This document shows, piece by piece, positions 8,400 to 16,450 of a DNA stretch of 50,657 nucleotides. Origin of the DNA: Elusimicrobiota bacterium (lineage in GTDB: Bacteria; Elusimicrobiota; Elusimicrobia; Elusimicrobiales; UBA9959). The position numbers were made by a program, and so were the translations under genes. Below the pieces are notes generated by a model that did no database searches, was not told the origin of the DNA, and was given only the letters and a program-made list of their open reading frames with translations. Position 1 is the stretch's first letter. Every line of letters starts with the position of its first letter. The DNA is taken from assembly GCA_003450815.1 (NCBI GenBank), contig DMES01000018.1, positions 1 through 50,657 of the forward strand, given 5' to 3'.

Positions 8400-9062
8400 T
8401 CACCGCCTCGGCATCTTGTCAAAAACACGGCCCAGCGCCGCTTCAGCTTCTTTATGCAGCGGCGACTTGAAGATGCTTTCAACCAGCTTTACCACAGCAG
8501 CATCAATAAAAGCTTTTTTGGCCTCTTCTTTTTTTAGATAGAACTTTATACTCTTGCCCGCTCCTGAAGCCTCAAAAAGCGTTTCCCCGCTTGAGGCTGA
8601 AACTATTTTAAGCCTCAGAACCACGGACTTGCGAACGACAAAACCCGCGTTCTGGAATGTAAAATCCTCCACATCGCCGTAACAAAGCAGGTCTGTACCA
8701 AGAATGACGCCCAAGCGTTCCGGCGAAACCGAAGGAAGCTGTCCGCCGTCCGAGATGCCTAAAACTTTTAGTTTTTCGTCGGCATCCTCAAAAGCGACTG
8801 GTGTGTATCCACGCTTTGAAAAATGCTCGCCTGAAAGCTTGCGCAGATACTCTGCGGCCGTAATATCGGTGGACATGTTATTAAAAGGCAGAACAGCCAC
8901 CCTTGAGTCCGGAGCCGAGCGCAGATTTGGGGAAACAATATATGCCTCGCCGGAAACGCAGGCGCAAAGCACCGAAAAAACCGCAATAAGCAAGATGTGT
9001 CTAGGCTGAAGGCGGAAGACTGGAGGCTGAAGACTGGAAAAAAATACTTTCTTTTGTCTCAT
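8400..9062 (-). CDS. GNA1162 (DUF799)-like lipoprotein
   Basis: The 220-residue protein has a lipoprotein signal ending in the lipobox LCAC near residue 35. The mature part resembles the GNA1162/DUF799 family (RVAVLPFNNMSTDITAAEYL, LGVILGTDLLCYGDVEDF, LRLKIVSASSGETLFEASG), periplasm-facing outer-membrane lipoproteins related in fold to TolB/LpoA-type domains. It lies between the FlgT-like and CsgG-like genes in one transcription unit. The N-terminal residues SSLQPPVFRLQPR are encoded by an intergenic word repeat, so the start codon lies in the loop of that element; no good Shine-Dalgarno sequence is visible and the true start is uncertain. Confidence 0.75.
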   Translation of the reverse strand: MRQKKVFFSSLQPPVFRLQPRHILLIAVFSVLCACVSGEAYIVSPNLRSAPDSRVAVLPFNNMSTDITAAEYLRKLSGEHFSKRGYTPVAFEDADEKLKVLGISDGGQLPSVSPERLGVILGTDLLCYGDVEDFTFQNAGFVVRKSVVLRLKIVSASSGETLFEASGAGKSIKFYLKKEEAKKAFIDAAVVKLVESIFKSPLHKEAEAALGRVFDKMPRR

Positions 9063-9095
9063 CTTCTAATCCGTCAGCCTTAAGCCCTCAGCCTA
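9001..9095. repeat. word-hairpin element (AGGCTGAAG family) spanning a start codon
   Basis: The words AGGCTGAAGGCGG and AGACTGGAGGCTGAAGACTGG (9003-9038) face complementary CAGCCTTAAGCCCTCAGCCT words (9074-9094). The ATG of the GNA1162-like gene at 9062 lies in the loop, and the other arm encodes part of its signal peptide. Confidence 0.65.
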
Positions 9096-10187
9096 TCTGT
9101 TGGCCGAAAAAACCACCTCCGCCTGAGTAGCGCTTTCAAGCTCAAGGCCAAGCTCATCCTGGCGCAGAAGAGCGCTTGCAAGTTCCTGCGGATCAGGGTT
9201 TGCGAGAGAGATAGTAAAAAGCGCTTCCCCATCAGAGTAGCTTTCAAGCCGAAGACTTTTTGCCCCAAGCTTATCCGCCTCTCCCTTAAGGATTTTAAGA
9301 TTCGTAAATCCTCCCAGCTTTCTTACCCGCAATGTAAGCTCAACCGATTTTTTTACCATTCGCCCCAAATTTAATGCCGCGCTTTGGGACATAAGTTCTC
9401 CGGTAGAGTAAAGAGACTTCGCGCCGGAAGCGGCTTCGGAAGCGTCAAGGGCGTTGGCCTGGGTGGAAGCCTGAAAAAGCCGCTGTCCGGAAAGCGCATC
9501 ATAAACAGACAGCTTTGCCTCTGAATTTATAGGATAAAATCCGGTGGCGAGCCCCGCGCCAGCCGGCCGTGCCTGAGCTTCGACGTAAAAAAGCAGATCA
9601 GCGCCTGAATCCCGGACAGAAACCAAAAGATCTTCAGGAGTTTTCCCCGCAGTGGAACCATCCGCCAGCCATGGATAGTTTTCAAAAATCACCGCGCTGC
9701 CCATATTCTTTTTAAAAGCAACGGCAAAATTGTCTCCAGCCCCCGGCCCCCGTTCAGTGATAACAAGCGCCGCCCTGGTTCCGGCCCGGCCTGCGGCAAG
9801 CGGGATACGACCGCGTAAATCCGCGGCTATTCTTGGAAGTTCCACATAAGCCCTTACTCTCACTTTGAAAGAACCGCCCTCTCTGGCCGCGGAGATCAAT
9901 TTATACTTCCGCGTATAGAGATGCGGATTTGCGCTCAAAGCCGCAATTTCAGAGGGATCTTGCGCGAAAAGCGACACGGCCTCGGTTACCGCGCGTTTAA
10001 GGGCGTCGGCAAGTGCCGCGTTTTTTGAGGCAGCCAGGTCTTTTTCGTTAAATTCGGCCAGGCCCCAGGCCTCAACAGGCTCCACAGAATCTTTCACGGC
10101 CAGCCTTGAGGTATGGGCGCAGGAAGAGAAAGCTAACGCCAAAACGCAGAGAAAACTGAAATTTTCAAGCATTTTTCTCATATTCAT
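9093..10187 (-). CDS. FlgT/LPP20-like lipoprotein
   Basis: A 364-residue protein with a lipoprotein signal peptide (FLCVLALAFSSC, Cys near residue 23). Residues 40-75 (AWGLAEFNEKDLAASKNAAL, then ALKRAVTEAVSLF) match the N-terminal helix-forming motif of FlgT and LPP20-like envelope proteins. The middle (RAALVITERGPGAGDNFAVAF, ADLLFYVEAQARP) resembles the nucleotide-free TolB-type fold of FlgT. It heads the three-lipoprotein unit with the GNA1162-like and CsgG-like genes and is probably part of an outer-membrane assembly complex. No other flagellar genes are nearby, so a flagellar role is not supported. Confidence 0.75.
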   Translation of the reverse strand: MNMRKMLENFSFLCVLALAFSSCAHTSRLAVKDSVEPVEAWGLAEFNEKDLAASKNAALADALKRAVTEAVSLFAQDPSEIAALSANPHLYTRKYKLISAAREGGSFKVRVRAYVELPRIAADLRGRIPLAAGRAGTRAALVITERGPGAGDNFAVAFKKNMGSAVIFENYPWLADGSTAGKTPEDLLVSVRDSGADLLFYVEAQARPAGAGLATGFYPINSEAKLSVYDALSGQRLFQASTQANALDASEAASGAKSLYSTGELMSQSAALNLGRMVKKSVELTLRVRKLGGFTNLKILKGEADKLGAKSLRLESYSDGEALFTISLANPDPQELASALLRQDELGLELESATQAEVVFSANR

Positions 10188-10231
10188 CCCCGTTTTATGT
10201 AACTGCGGCAGGTATAGTCAGTCAGGCTATT

Positions 10232-10283
10232 AGGTAAGTAGCCTTCAGCCTTCAGCCTTCAGCCTTCAGCCTTCAGCCTTCCG
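10232..10283. repeat. heptamer tandem repeat GCCTTCA at the 3' end of the kinase gene
   Basis: Six near-perfect copies of GCCTTCA run from 10241 to 10280, preceded by a short GTCAGGC stretch. The minus-strand stop codon of the histidine kinase (10266-10268) and its last residues (KAEG) lie inside the repeat, so slippage would change the protein's C-terminus. Confidence 0.8.
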
Positions 10284-12212
10284 CTTTCCAATCTCCCTCT
10301 TATTAGCCGGCAGGGCGAAAAAAAACTTGGCGCCCTGGCCCGATTTTGATTCCAGCCATATCTTACCACCGTGTTTTTCAATTATGGTTTTTGAGATTGA
10401 AAGACCGAGCCCAGTGCCGGATACCTGATTGGCTTTGGCCTTGCCGCGATAAAATTTCTCAAAAATCAGTTTTTGCTCAGCCTCAGGTACGCCAGGGCCA
10501 TTGTCTTCCACGCCTACTACCACAACTTCTCTTTTATTACGGCCGGTAACCACTACATTGGAGCCTCTACCGGAGTATTTTATGGCGTTTAAAATCAGGT
10601 TGTCTATAACCTGTATTATCCAGCGCGGATCGCCATGAACTGATGGCAGCGCGGTATCTACGGAACTTGCAAGCGCCACGCCGCTTTCGCGGGCTTTAAG
10701 CGTCATGTTAGAAACGGAGGTTTTTATCAATTCGGCCAGGACCAGCGGCTGGAACTCCATTTCCACTTTGCTGTTGAGGCTGGAAAAGTCAAGCAGATTT
10801 GAAATAAGATGGGTAAGACGGTTAACAGACTGATCCGCAATATTCAAAAAGTTTGACTGCTCCTCATTTAAAGGACCAACCTCACCGCTTAGTATCACCG
10901 AAACAAAACCTTTTATTGTGGTAAGCGGGGTTTTAAGCTCGTGGCTGACGGTGGAAAGGAACTCGTCTTTCAGGCGGTTAAGCTGGGCCAGTTCCTCGGC
11001 CTTATGCGAAATATTGTCGTAGAGCGTAACCATTTCTATTATTATCGCGAGCTCGTCCGCGATAATAGTGAGGAACTCCAGATTATCCTGCGTGAAATAA
11101 TCTATTTTGTGGCTGCCCACGCGCAATACGCCTATAACGCGCTCACCTGTGGAGATAGGCACAAGCATCAGCGAATGGATGTTCCAGAGCTTGGAGTAAT
11201 TGTTTAAAACCTCCGGATCATTCTGCGCATCTGGAGAAATAAAGGCCTTGCGAGACAGGAAAGTCCGGACTGAGGCTGAAGCGTTGTTGGAAACCGATAT
11301 GCTGTAGAGCGCGCGCTCCGCGTCCGGAATGCCGTAAGAGCCGGGACTGACGGTAAGCTCGCCCGTCGCTTCGTCAAAAAGCAGACAGGATACCACATCA
11401 GCCTCCGTTATTTTTGCGACTATATTCATTATGGCGGAGCAGCCGGGCTGAGCATCTTTCTCGCTGCCGGTAATCTTAGTCACAACTTCATAGAGCGCTT
11501 TCCGCTCCTTGGCGCGCTGTATCAGGCGTGAACCGGCCATATCAAGTTCTCTGACAACAGCGTTAAGCTCGGCTTTCTGATGATTGTTTTCTTTTTTTAG
11601 CGCGGATATTTTCTCTTCTATTTTAAAAACCGAATTCAGCTGCAAAGCGATGAACTGCAGGTGAGCTTCCACCAGTTCAAAATCCGTCGGCGTTCGCGCC
11701 CCGAAAACCAGCAGCCGCCGGTAGCCTCCAGGCGCCACCGGCATAAAAGGGCAGATAATAGCGGCCTGAATGTCAAAAACGGAAAGCAGTTCCGCCGGCG
11801 AGCCGGCGCCTGAAATGGAGTCAAGCCTTATGGTTTCCCCCTGACGCACACTGCTGTCAAGCGCGTCCCAGTTACAACTACTCATAAGTTTCGGTTCCAC
11901 CTTGAAATTCTTAAGATAATTTATCAGCTTCCAGCCGCTCTCCTCCTTCTCAAAAACCAGCATGGAGCTGTCTGGAAAAAGCTTGTGAAGTTTGATCAGG
12001 TAGTAGTTTGTAATATCGCCGTAATATTCAAGAGAATCCGCAATATAAGTGTGTTCCAGTATTTCTTTTGAAAAACCCATGAAACCGAAGAAGGCGCGCT
12101 CATATTTTTTAAGGCGGGTCTCGGCCGGCAGCAAAAATTTAAATTTAATATGCCAGTAAGCGGCAAATCCTAAAACAGTTCCGAGAACCAGCACAAAAAT
12201 CAAATAGTTCAT
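10266..12212 (-). CDS. GAF-domain sensor histidine kinase
   Basis: The 648-residue protein starts with one membrane segment (LIFVLVLGTVLGFAAYWHI). A GAF-like region lies at about residues 60-200, a coiled coil near 205-240 and a second GAF domain at 245-400. The HisKA dimerisation domain has the phosphoacceptor in FLSTVSHELKTPLTTIKGF (near residue 425). The HATPase carries the N box NLILNAIKYSG and the G boxes VEDNGPGVP and GTGLGLSISKTIIEKHGG. No receiver or response regulator gene is adjacent. It follows the DnaA-like ATPase gene by 10 nt, so the two are almost certainly co-expressed, suggesting the kinase senses for or signals through that complex. Confidence 0.92.
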   Translation of the reverse strand: MNYLIFVLVLGTVLGFAAYWHIKFKFLLPAETRLKKYERAFFGFMGFSKEILEHTYIADSLEYYGDITNYYLIKLHKLFPDSSMLVFEKEESGWKLINYLKNFKVEPKLMSSCNWDALDSSVRQGETIRLDSISGAGSPAELLSVFDIQAAIICPFMPVAPGGYRRLLVFGARTPTDFELVEAHLQFIALQLNSVFKIEEKISALKKENNHQKAELNAVVRELDMAGSRLIQRAKERKALYEVVTKITGSEKDAQPGCSAIMNIVAKITEADVVSCLLFDEATGELTVSPGSYGIPDAERALYSISVSNNASASVRTFLSRKAFISPDAQNDPEVLNNYSKLWNIHSLMLVPISTGERVIGVLRVGSHKIDYFTQDNLEFLTIIADELAIIIEMVTLYDNISHKAEELAQLNRLKDEFLSTVSHELKTPLTTIKGFVSVILSGEVGPLNEEQSNFLNIADQSVNRLTHLISNLLDFSSLNSKVEMEFQPLVLAELIKTSVSNMTLKARESGVALASSVDTALPSVHGDPRWIIQVIDNLILNAIKYSGRGSNVVVTGRNKREVVVVGVEDNGPGVPEAEQKLIFEKFYRGKAKANQVSGTGLGLSISKTIIEKHGGKIWLESKSGQGAKFFFALPANKREIGKRKAEG

Positions 12213-12222
12213 ATTTCAGGGC

Positions 12223-14124
12223 TCAAATGAGGTCCATGAGTGTTTTAGTGTAAACTGCTTGCGATTTAAGCCGTTCAACCGGTATCCAGGCGCCCTTGAG
12301 AAGATAGCTGTCAAGGATCTTGAATGTGACATGCTTAAACTCCACAGCCTGCGCGCCCAGGGCGGAAGATGGCTGCGGCCCCAGCACGATAACCCCATTC
12401 ACTCCGTGCTCCACAGCGTAATTCCCTATCATGAAAGGAATTCCGTAAGTTTCGTCAGGATTGTAATCCTTCATAAAAACCTGCGTCCAGCCGACTCCAA
12501 GCCCCAATTCAAGCGAGCGTTCATGCATCTTATAAAGGGCGAATTTTGCCTCTTTTTCCATAGCTTTGGGATAAAAAATCCCCCACTTGAACCAGGAGCT
12601 GGATCCCGGCAGAGTCCAGCTTTTGGCTTTGGCATATTCGTCATTGGTTAAGGCGTTGTCCACATTCGCTTCTCTCATCCCAAGCAGCAGCTCAAGCAAT
12701 TGGGAGTGGGACGAACTGCTGCTGGTATTGACGGTCATTTTTTCAAGTTTTTTCATGCTCTCAAGAATTTTTATTACTTCCCCAAAAGGCATGTTTTTGC
12801 GCGTAAAAATATTATTAAGCTCGTCCTCTAAAAGCTTTATCTCCATGCTCTGCAAAAGCTGATTGAGGATAAGCTTGTAAGAGGAGTCGGCGGGAAGTTT
12901 AAGGTCCACCATCCATCCCTGCGTGAACTGAAATCCCACGGTGTCTTCCAGGCCCGAGAGGGACTTGGGCGGGAAAACGGAGGTAACCATTACCTGCTTG
13001 TTCTGGGCCACGAAATCATTAAGCCACTTTGAAATATATTTTTTGTTTACGGGGGAAATCATAAGCAGGTGTATATCGTCTATGATAAGCGCTTTGACCT
13101 TTGAGAACATCTCATCCACTCTGGCTATTGTGCCATCAAGGACGGCCATTTCCACACCCTTTGACAACTTGATACCATCGGTGACAAAAATATTATTCTG
13201 GCCTATGGAGGAGGAGAGCCCATAGGAAACAGAGTGCACAAAATGAGTTTTGCCTACGCCCGGCACTCCAAAAACCAGCAGCGGATTATAAATAACTCCA
13301 GGATTCTCCACAACAGCCATGGCAGCGGCATGCGCAAAACGGTTATGAGAACCCGCCATCAATGTCTGAAAACTGTAAGTGGGAATAAGCGGCAGTTCCA
13401 TGGACCAGCGCGCCTTCAGCTTTGAGGCCGGCGCCGCAGCCGGTCCAGGGACGAAGGCTGGCTTAAGGTCCTCCTTTGCAGCCTTAACGCGCTCCGATTC
13501 CTCTTTTTTAACCCTGGCAGCTTCTGAAGGCATGAAATTCACGGGCGCTACTAAACGCCCCGGGTCTGCCGCAGGGCCTGTAGCGCCATTTACACCGCCT
13601 GCTTTCCCGGCTTTGACCCCGCCACCCGCTTCAAATTGAAAATTCGCCTTCGGCACATAATCTGGCTGGGGGGCGGCAGGTCCCTTCGATCCCAGAACAG
13701 GCGGGATGGCTCCCATGTCCCAAGGCTGTTTGACCGGGGTTGGCGGCGAAGCTTTCTTTTCCGGTTTACTCGGTTCCGGCGCGGGAGCCGGCTCAATTTT
13801 CAATTTTTTCTTTGGCAGCTCAAACAGGTCGGGGGCCGCTTCTGGCGCTGCAGCGTATCCGGCAGACGGAGGCTCTGGGGCAGGGATAACGCCGGCACTA
13901 AGCTCAACCATTACCCCTTTGAGTTTAGTCATGGCCTCAATGTCAAGTTTAGCCAGGTAGATTATAAAACTAAAATCGCCGGAAGTTTTTTCCGGCCTGG
14001 AACAAAGGCCGCCCAGCTTTTTTACGATCAGGAAGATGTCTTTCATCTCCCCTTTTATCAGAAGCTTATACCGCGCTGGATTTCTATCGCTTGGCGCGGG
14101 GTAAATTTCCCATTTTTTAATCAT
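12223..14124 (-). CDS. DnaA-like AAA+ ATPase lacking the DnaA DNA-binding domain
   Basis: The 633-residue protein has an N-terminal alpha/beta domain (1-80), a Pro/Ala/Lys-rich linker (85-230), and a DnaA-type AAA+ core. The core begins at YSFQTLMAGSHNRFAHAAAM, has Walker A FGVPGVGKTHFVHSV near residue 287, Walker B ALIIDDIHLL near 345 and a sensor-I-like VMVTSVFPPKSLSGLED. Where DnaA has the box VII arginine finger (SRF), this protein reads GFQFTQG. There is no C-terminal DnaA helix-turn-helix domain. Instead a 130-residue alpha/beta domain ends the protein (VNGVIVLGPQPSS). It lies in an operon with the acidic repeat protein (17 nt upstream) and the histidine kinase. It is not the replication initiator and its role is unknown. 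Confidence 0.85.
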   Translation of the reverse strand: MIKKWEIYPAPSDRNPARYKLLIKGEMKDIFLIVKKLGGLCSRPEKTSGDFSFIIYLAKLDIEAMTKLKGVMVELSAGVIPAPEPPSAGYAAAPEAAPDLFELPKKKLKIEPAPAPEPSKPEKKASPPTPVKQPWDMGAIPPVLGSKGPAAPQPDYVPKANFQFEAGGGVKAGKAGGVNGATGPAADPGRLVAPVNFMPSEAARVKKEESERVKAAKEDLKPAFVPGPAAAPASKLKARWSMELPLIPTYSFQTLMAGSHNRFAHAAAMAVVENPGVIYNPLLVFGVPGVGKTHFVHSVSYGLSSSIGQNNIFVTDGIKLSKGVEMAVLDGTIARVDEMFSKVKALIIDDIHLLMISPVNKKYISKWLNDFVAQNKQVMVTSVFPPKSLSGLEDTVGFQFTQGWMVDLKLPADSSYKLILNQLLQSMEIKLLEDELNNIFTRKNMPFGEVIKILESMKKLEKMTVNTSSSSSHSQLLELLLGMREANVDNALTNDEYAKAKSWTLPGSSSWFKWGIFYPKAMEKEAKFALYKMHERSLELGLGVGWTQVFMKDYNPDETYGIPFMIGNYAVEHGVNGVIVLGPQPSSALGAQAVEFKHVTFKILDSYLLKGAWIPVERLKSQAVYTKTLMDLI

Positions 14125-14141
14125 ACTAGTGTTGCGACAAA

Positions 14142-16250
14142 TTAATTGCGCATTATAAGTTCCACTACCAGGTCAAGCGCGGAAGAGTGGGTGAAATTTT
14201 CGGCGTTCAGATGCCGGAACAGTATGCCGGACGGGGAAAAGACATTTTCCAGTTCAGAAATCTTTTCCTGTGGGATATTACCCGCGCAAACAAGTCCGGC
14301 GGCCTTGGAGTCTGAAACGCTTTGCAGCACGAAATTGGGATTAATATCCTGTTCAAGAACCTTAACGAAGGCGCGTCGCACAAACATCGGCTTGGTTTCC
14401 GATTTCAGGCAAATAGCGTCAAGCTCGAAAAGTATTGAGGCCATTAATGACTCTTCCCCCGCCCAATAGAGAAAAGCCACGTTCCTTATCCTCTCTTGTA
14501 AAACAACAGCGGGCGGTTGTGTTTCCGAAAGCGTGCCGAAGTCACGGCTTGGTGTGCGCGTTGAAACGGTATTCGCGCCGGGTTCATAAATAACCGTATG
14601 TTCATCCTCGCCGGCAGCCGCGCTTGGGGCAATTACGACCGTTTTGTCGTCTTCAGAAGATTGTTTATCGGAAACAGCGACGCTGGGTTGTCCTACTGAA
14701 AGGCCGCCGTCCGCCGGCGGAACAGCAGTATCGGCAACAGGCTCGGCGGGAGAAACGGCTGAAGCGGGCTCCAGCTCAAGACCGACGGCGCCGAGCGCAG
14801 GCTGCTCCGCACCATCAACCGCTGGCGCTACCACAAGCGTCTTGTCTTCTTCGGAAGTATTTTGATCTGAAACAGCGGAGCTGGGTAATTCTATCGACAG
14901 GCCGCCATCTACCGGCGGGACAACCGCATCGGCCACAGGCTCAGTGGAATAAACTGCCGAGACAGGCTCCAGCTCAAGGCCTCCGGAACCGGGAATATTC
15001 TGCTCCGCGCCGCCATCCGCTGGCGCTACCACAAGCGTCTTATCCTCATCGGATAGTGTAACAATTTCATCTGCGCTTTCGGCGGCCGGGGAAACAGCGG
15101 CCGATTCAAGCTCGGCCTGCCCGAAAATATTGGCTGGGGAGTCTTCTGGCACGGCGGAATCGGATAACACAAGCCCCTGGATTTCAGCTTCGACCGGATC
15201 CAGTTTCAAAGTTTCGCCCTGCGGCTCTTCTTTCTCCCCGTCGCCTGCCTCAGGCTTTTCTTCACTTAAAGGCATGGATACGACCTCCTCACCAGGAAAT
15301 GTTTCAGGCTCATGCTCCATTTTTTCATCGCCGGATGAATCAGCTTTTAACTGCTCCACTCCGGTATCCGGCAGGCTGACTGCGTCCGGCGCATCCGGGG
15401 CAAGCGACTCCCCCTGTGAAATTTTAAACAGGGCATCTATATCGGGGATGCCGAAATCCATAGTTGCCCCATAGGCGGGGTTGCTCTTTTCGACCGTCCC
15501 GGCTAGAGCAACTACCGGCTCTCCGGAAACCGGATCAGGGGCTGCTTTTTCCGTATCCTGCGACATTGGATTCTCAGAGCCTGCGGCGCCAACATCTGTT
15601 TGCCCGGCCTCGTCAGACTCCAAGGGCTGAGGAGGGACAACTTCAGCCTGCTCCTCAACAACAGGTAGAGGTTGAGGCAGAGGCAGAGGCAAAGCGGATA
15701 TATCATCGTTTTCTTTATTGATGCTTTTGTCTAGGCCTGCTATTTCACCATCATCTGAAATATCCGCGCTTTCCTCCGGCGTAAACTCCATGGGCGCGGG
15801 AAGTCCTATTGGTTTAGCTTCCAAATCGGCGTCTCCAAGACCGCTCTCCGGAGCTTCCGCTCCTGTTCCCTGTTCTTCCGGCAAGGGATTATTCTTTTCC
15901 TGTCCTGTTTCTTCCACTGAAAGCACATACTCGCCAGGGATCTGGGGCGCCGGCGTTTCAGGTTCCGTATCGGTTGTGGAATAGAGAAAGGCATCTGGCT
16001 TTTGCGCAGCCGGCTCATGTAATTCGGGCTTTATTCCGGCTTGATCAGGCTGCTCTGGCTCCTGCGATGAAAACGCCGATTCTTCCGCCGGCATCTCAGT
16101 CTTTTGCTGATTGGCGGAACTTTCATAGACCACCGGTTTAAGCTCCGGCATCTTTATGCCATCAAGGATTGAGGGCATGCGGTTGAGCAACCCGTTTAAA
16201 TCAGAGAGAATGTCGTCTATAGACTCTTTTTTCTTGTCTTTCTCTTCCAT
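14142..16250 (-). CDS. acidic, repeat-containing scaffold-like protein
   Basis: The 702-residue product is very acidic and rich in Pro, Ala, Glu and Ser, so most of it is probably disordered. It opens with a charged helix (MEEKDKKKESIDDILSDLNG). Between about residues 395 and 560 a unit of about 65 residues recurs, marked by EDKTLVVAPA, GLELEPVSAV, EPVADAVVPP and PSSAVSD, with a third partial copy (DDKTVVIAPS). A folded C-terminal domain of about 115 residues (VAFLYWAGEESLMASILFEL ... AAGLVCAGNIP) ends it. It is the first gene of the unit with the DnaA-like ATPase and histidine kinase. The C-terminal domain looks distantly like the last domain of the ATPase. No family is recognised. Confidence 0.8.
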   Translation of the reverse strand: MEEKDKKKESIDDILSDLNGLLNRMPSILDGIKMPELKPVVYESSANQQKTEMPAEESAFSSQEPEQPDQAGIKPELHEPAAQKPDAFLYSTTDTEPETPAPQIPGEYVLSVEETGQEKNNPLPEEQGTGAEAPESGLGDADLEAKPIGLPAPMEFTPEESADISDDGEIAGLDKSINKENDDISALPLPLPQPLPVVEEQAEVVPPQPLESDEAGQTDVGAAGSENPMSQDTEKAAPDPVSGEPVVALAGTVEKSNPAYGATMDFGIPDIDALFKISQGESLAPDAPDAVSLPDTGVEQLKADSSGDEKMEHEPETFPGEEVVSMPLSEEKPEAGDGEKEEPQGETLKLDPVEAEIQGLVLSDSAVPEDSPANIFGQAELESAAVSPAAESADEIVTLSDEDKTLVVAPADGGAEQNIPGSGGLELEPVSAVYSTEPVADAVVPPVDGGLSIELPSSAVSDQNTSEEDKTLVVAPAVDGAEQPALGAVGLELEPASAVSPAEPVADTAVPPADGGLSVGQPSVAVSDKQSSEDDKTVVIAPSAAAGEDEHTVIYEPGANTVSTRTPSRDFGTLSETQPPAVVLQERIRNVAFLYWAGEESLMASILFELDAICLKSETKPMFVRRAFVKVLEQDINPNFVLQSVSDSKAAGLVCAGNIPQEKISELENVFSPSGILFRHLNAENFTHSSALDLVVELIMRN

Positions 16251-16356
16251 AAATAGACTCCCCCGCCACAGCGCCCCGCCGGCTCAATAAAAGGCGGAAC
16301 CCTATATAATATATTACTAAATATTACGCGAAACCCGTTTATCTCTGGCCAGAGAA

Positions 16357-16362
16357 ATTATA
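16357..16362 (-). promoter_or_regulatory. candidate -10 element upstream of the scaffold/ATPase/kinase unit
   Basis: The minus strand reads TTGCTATAATTTC about 105 nt upstream of the ATG at 16250. The TATAAT hexamer is perfect but no good -35 box is seen at 16-18 nt, so this is a tentative call. Confidence 0.35.
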
Positions 16363-16450
16363 GCAAGTTTTTTATGACCAAGAGGTTACTCGGACAGGCC
16401 ACGGTTTACAGGGTGCAGATTGAGAAAGTAATAACCTCCAACCCTCAAAC

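Noticed and set aside
10241..10280. CRISPR array
   Set aside because: The units are 7 bp without unique spacers, and the other word runs are likewise too short; no cas gene is present.
12223..14124. Replication initiator DnaA
   Set aside because: The AAA+ core is DnaA-like, but the C-terminal DNA-binding domain is missing, the arginine finger is changed, and no origin-like DnaA boxes or dnaN are nearby.
13636..14145. Plus-strand ORF of 169 codons
   Set aside because: It is the antisense shadow of the Pro/Ala-rich linker of the DnaA-like ATPase.
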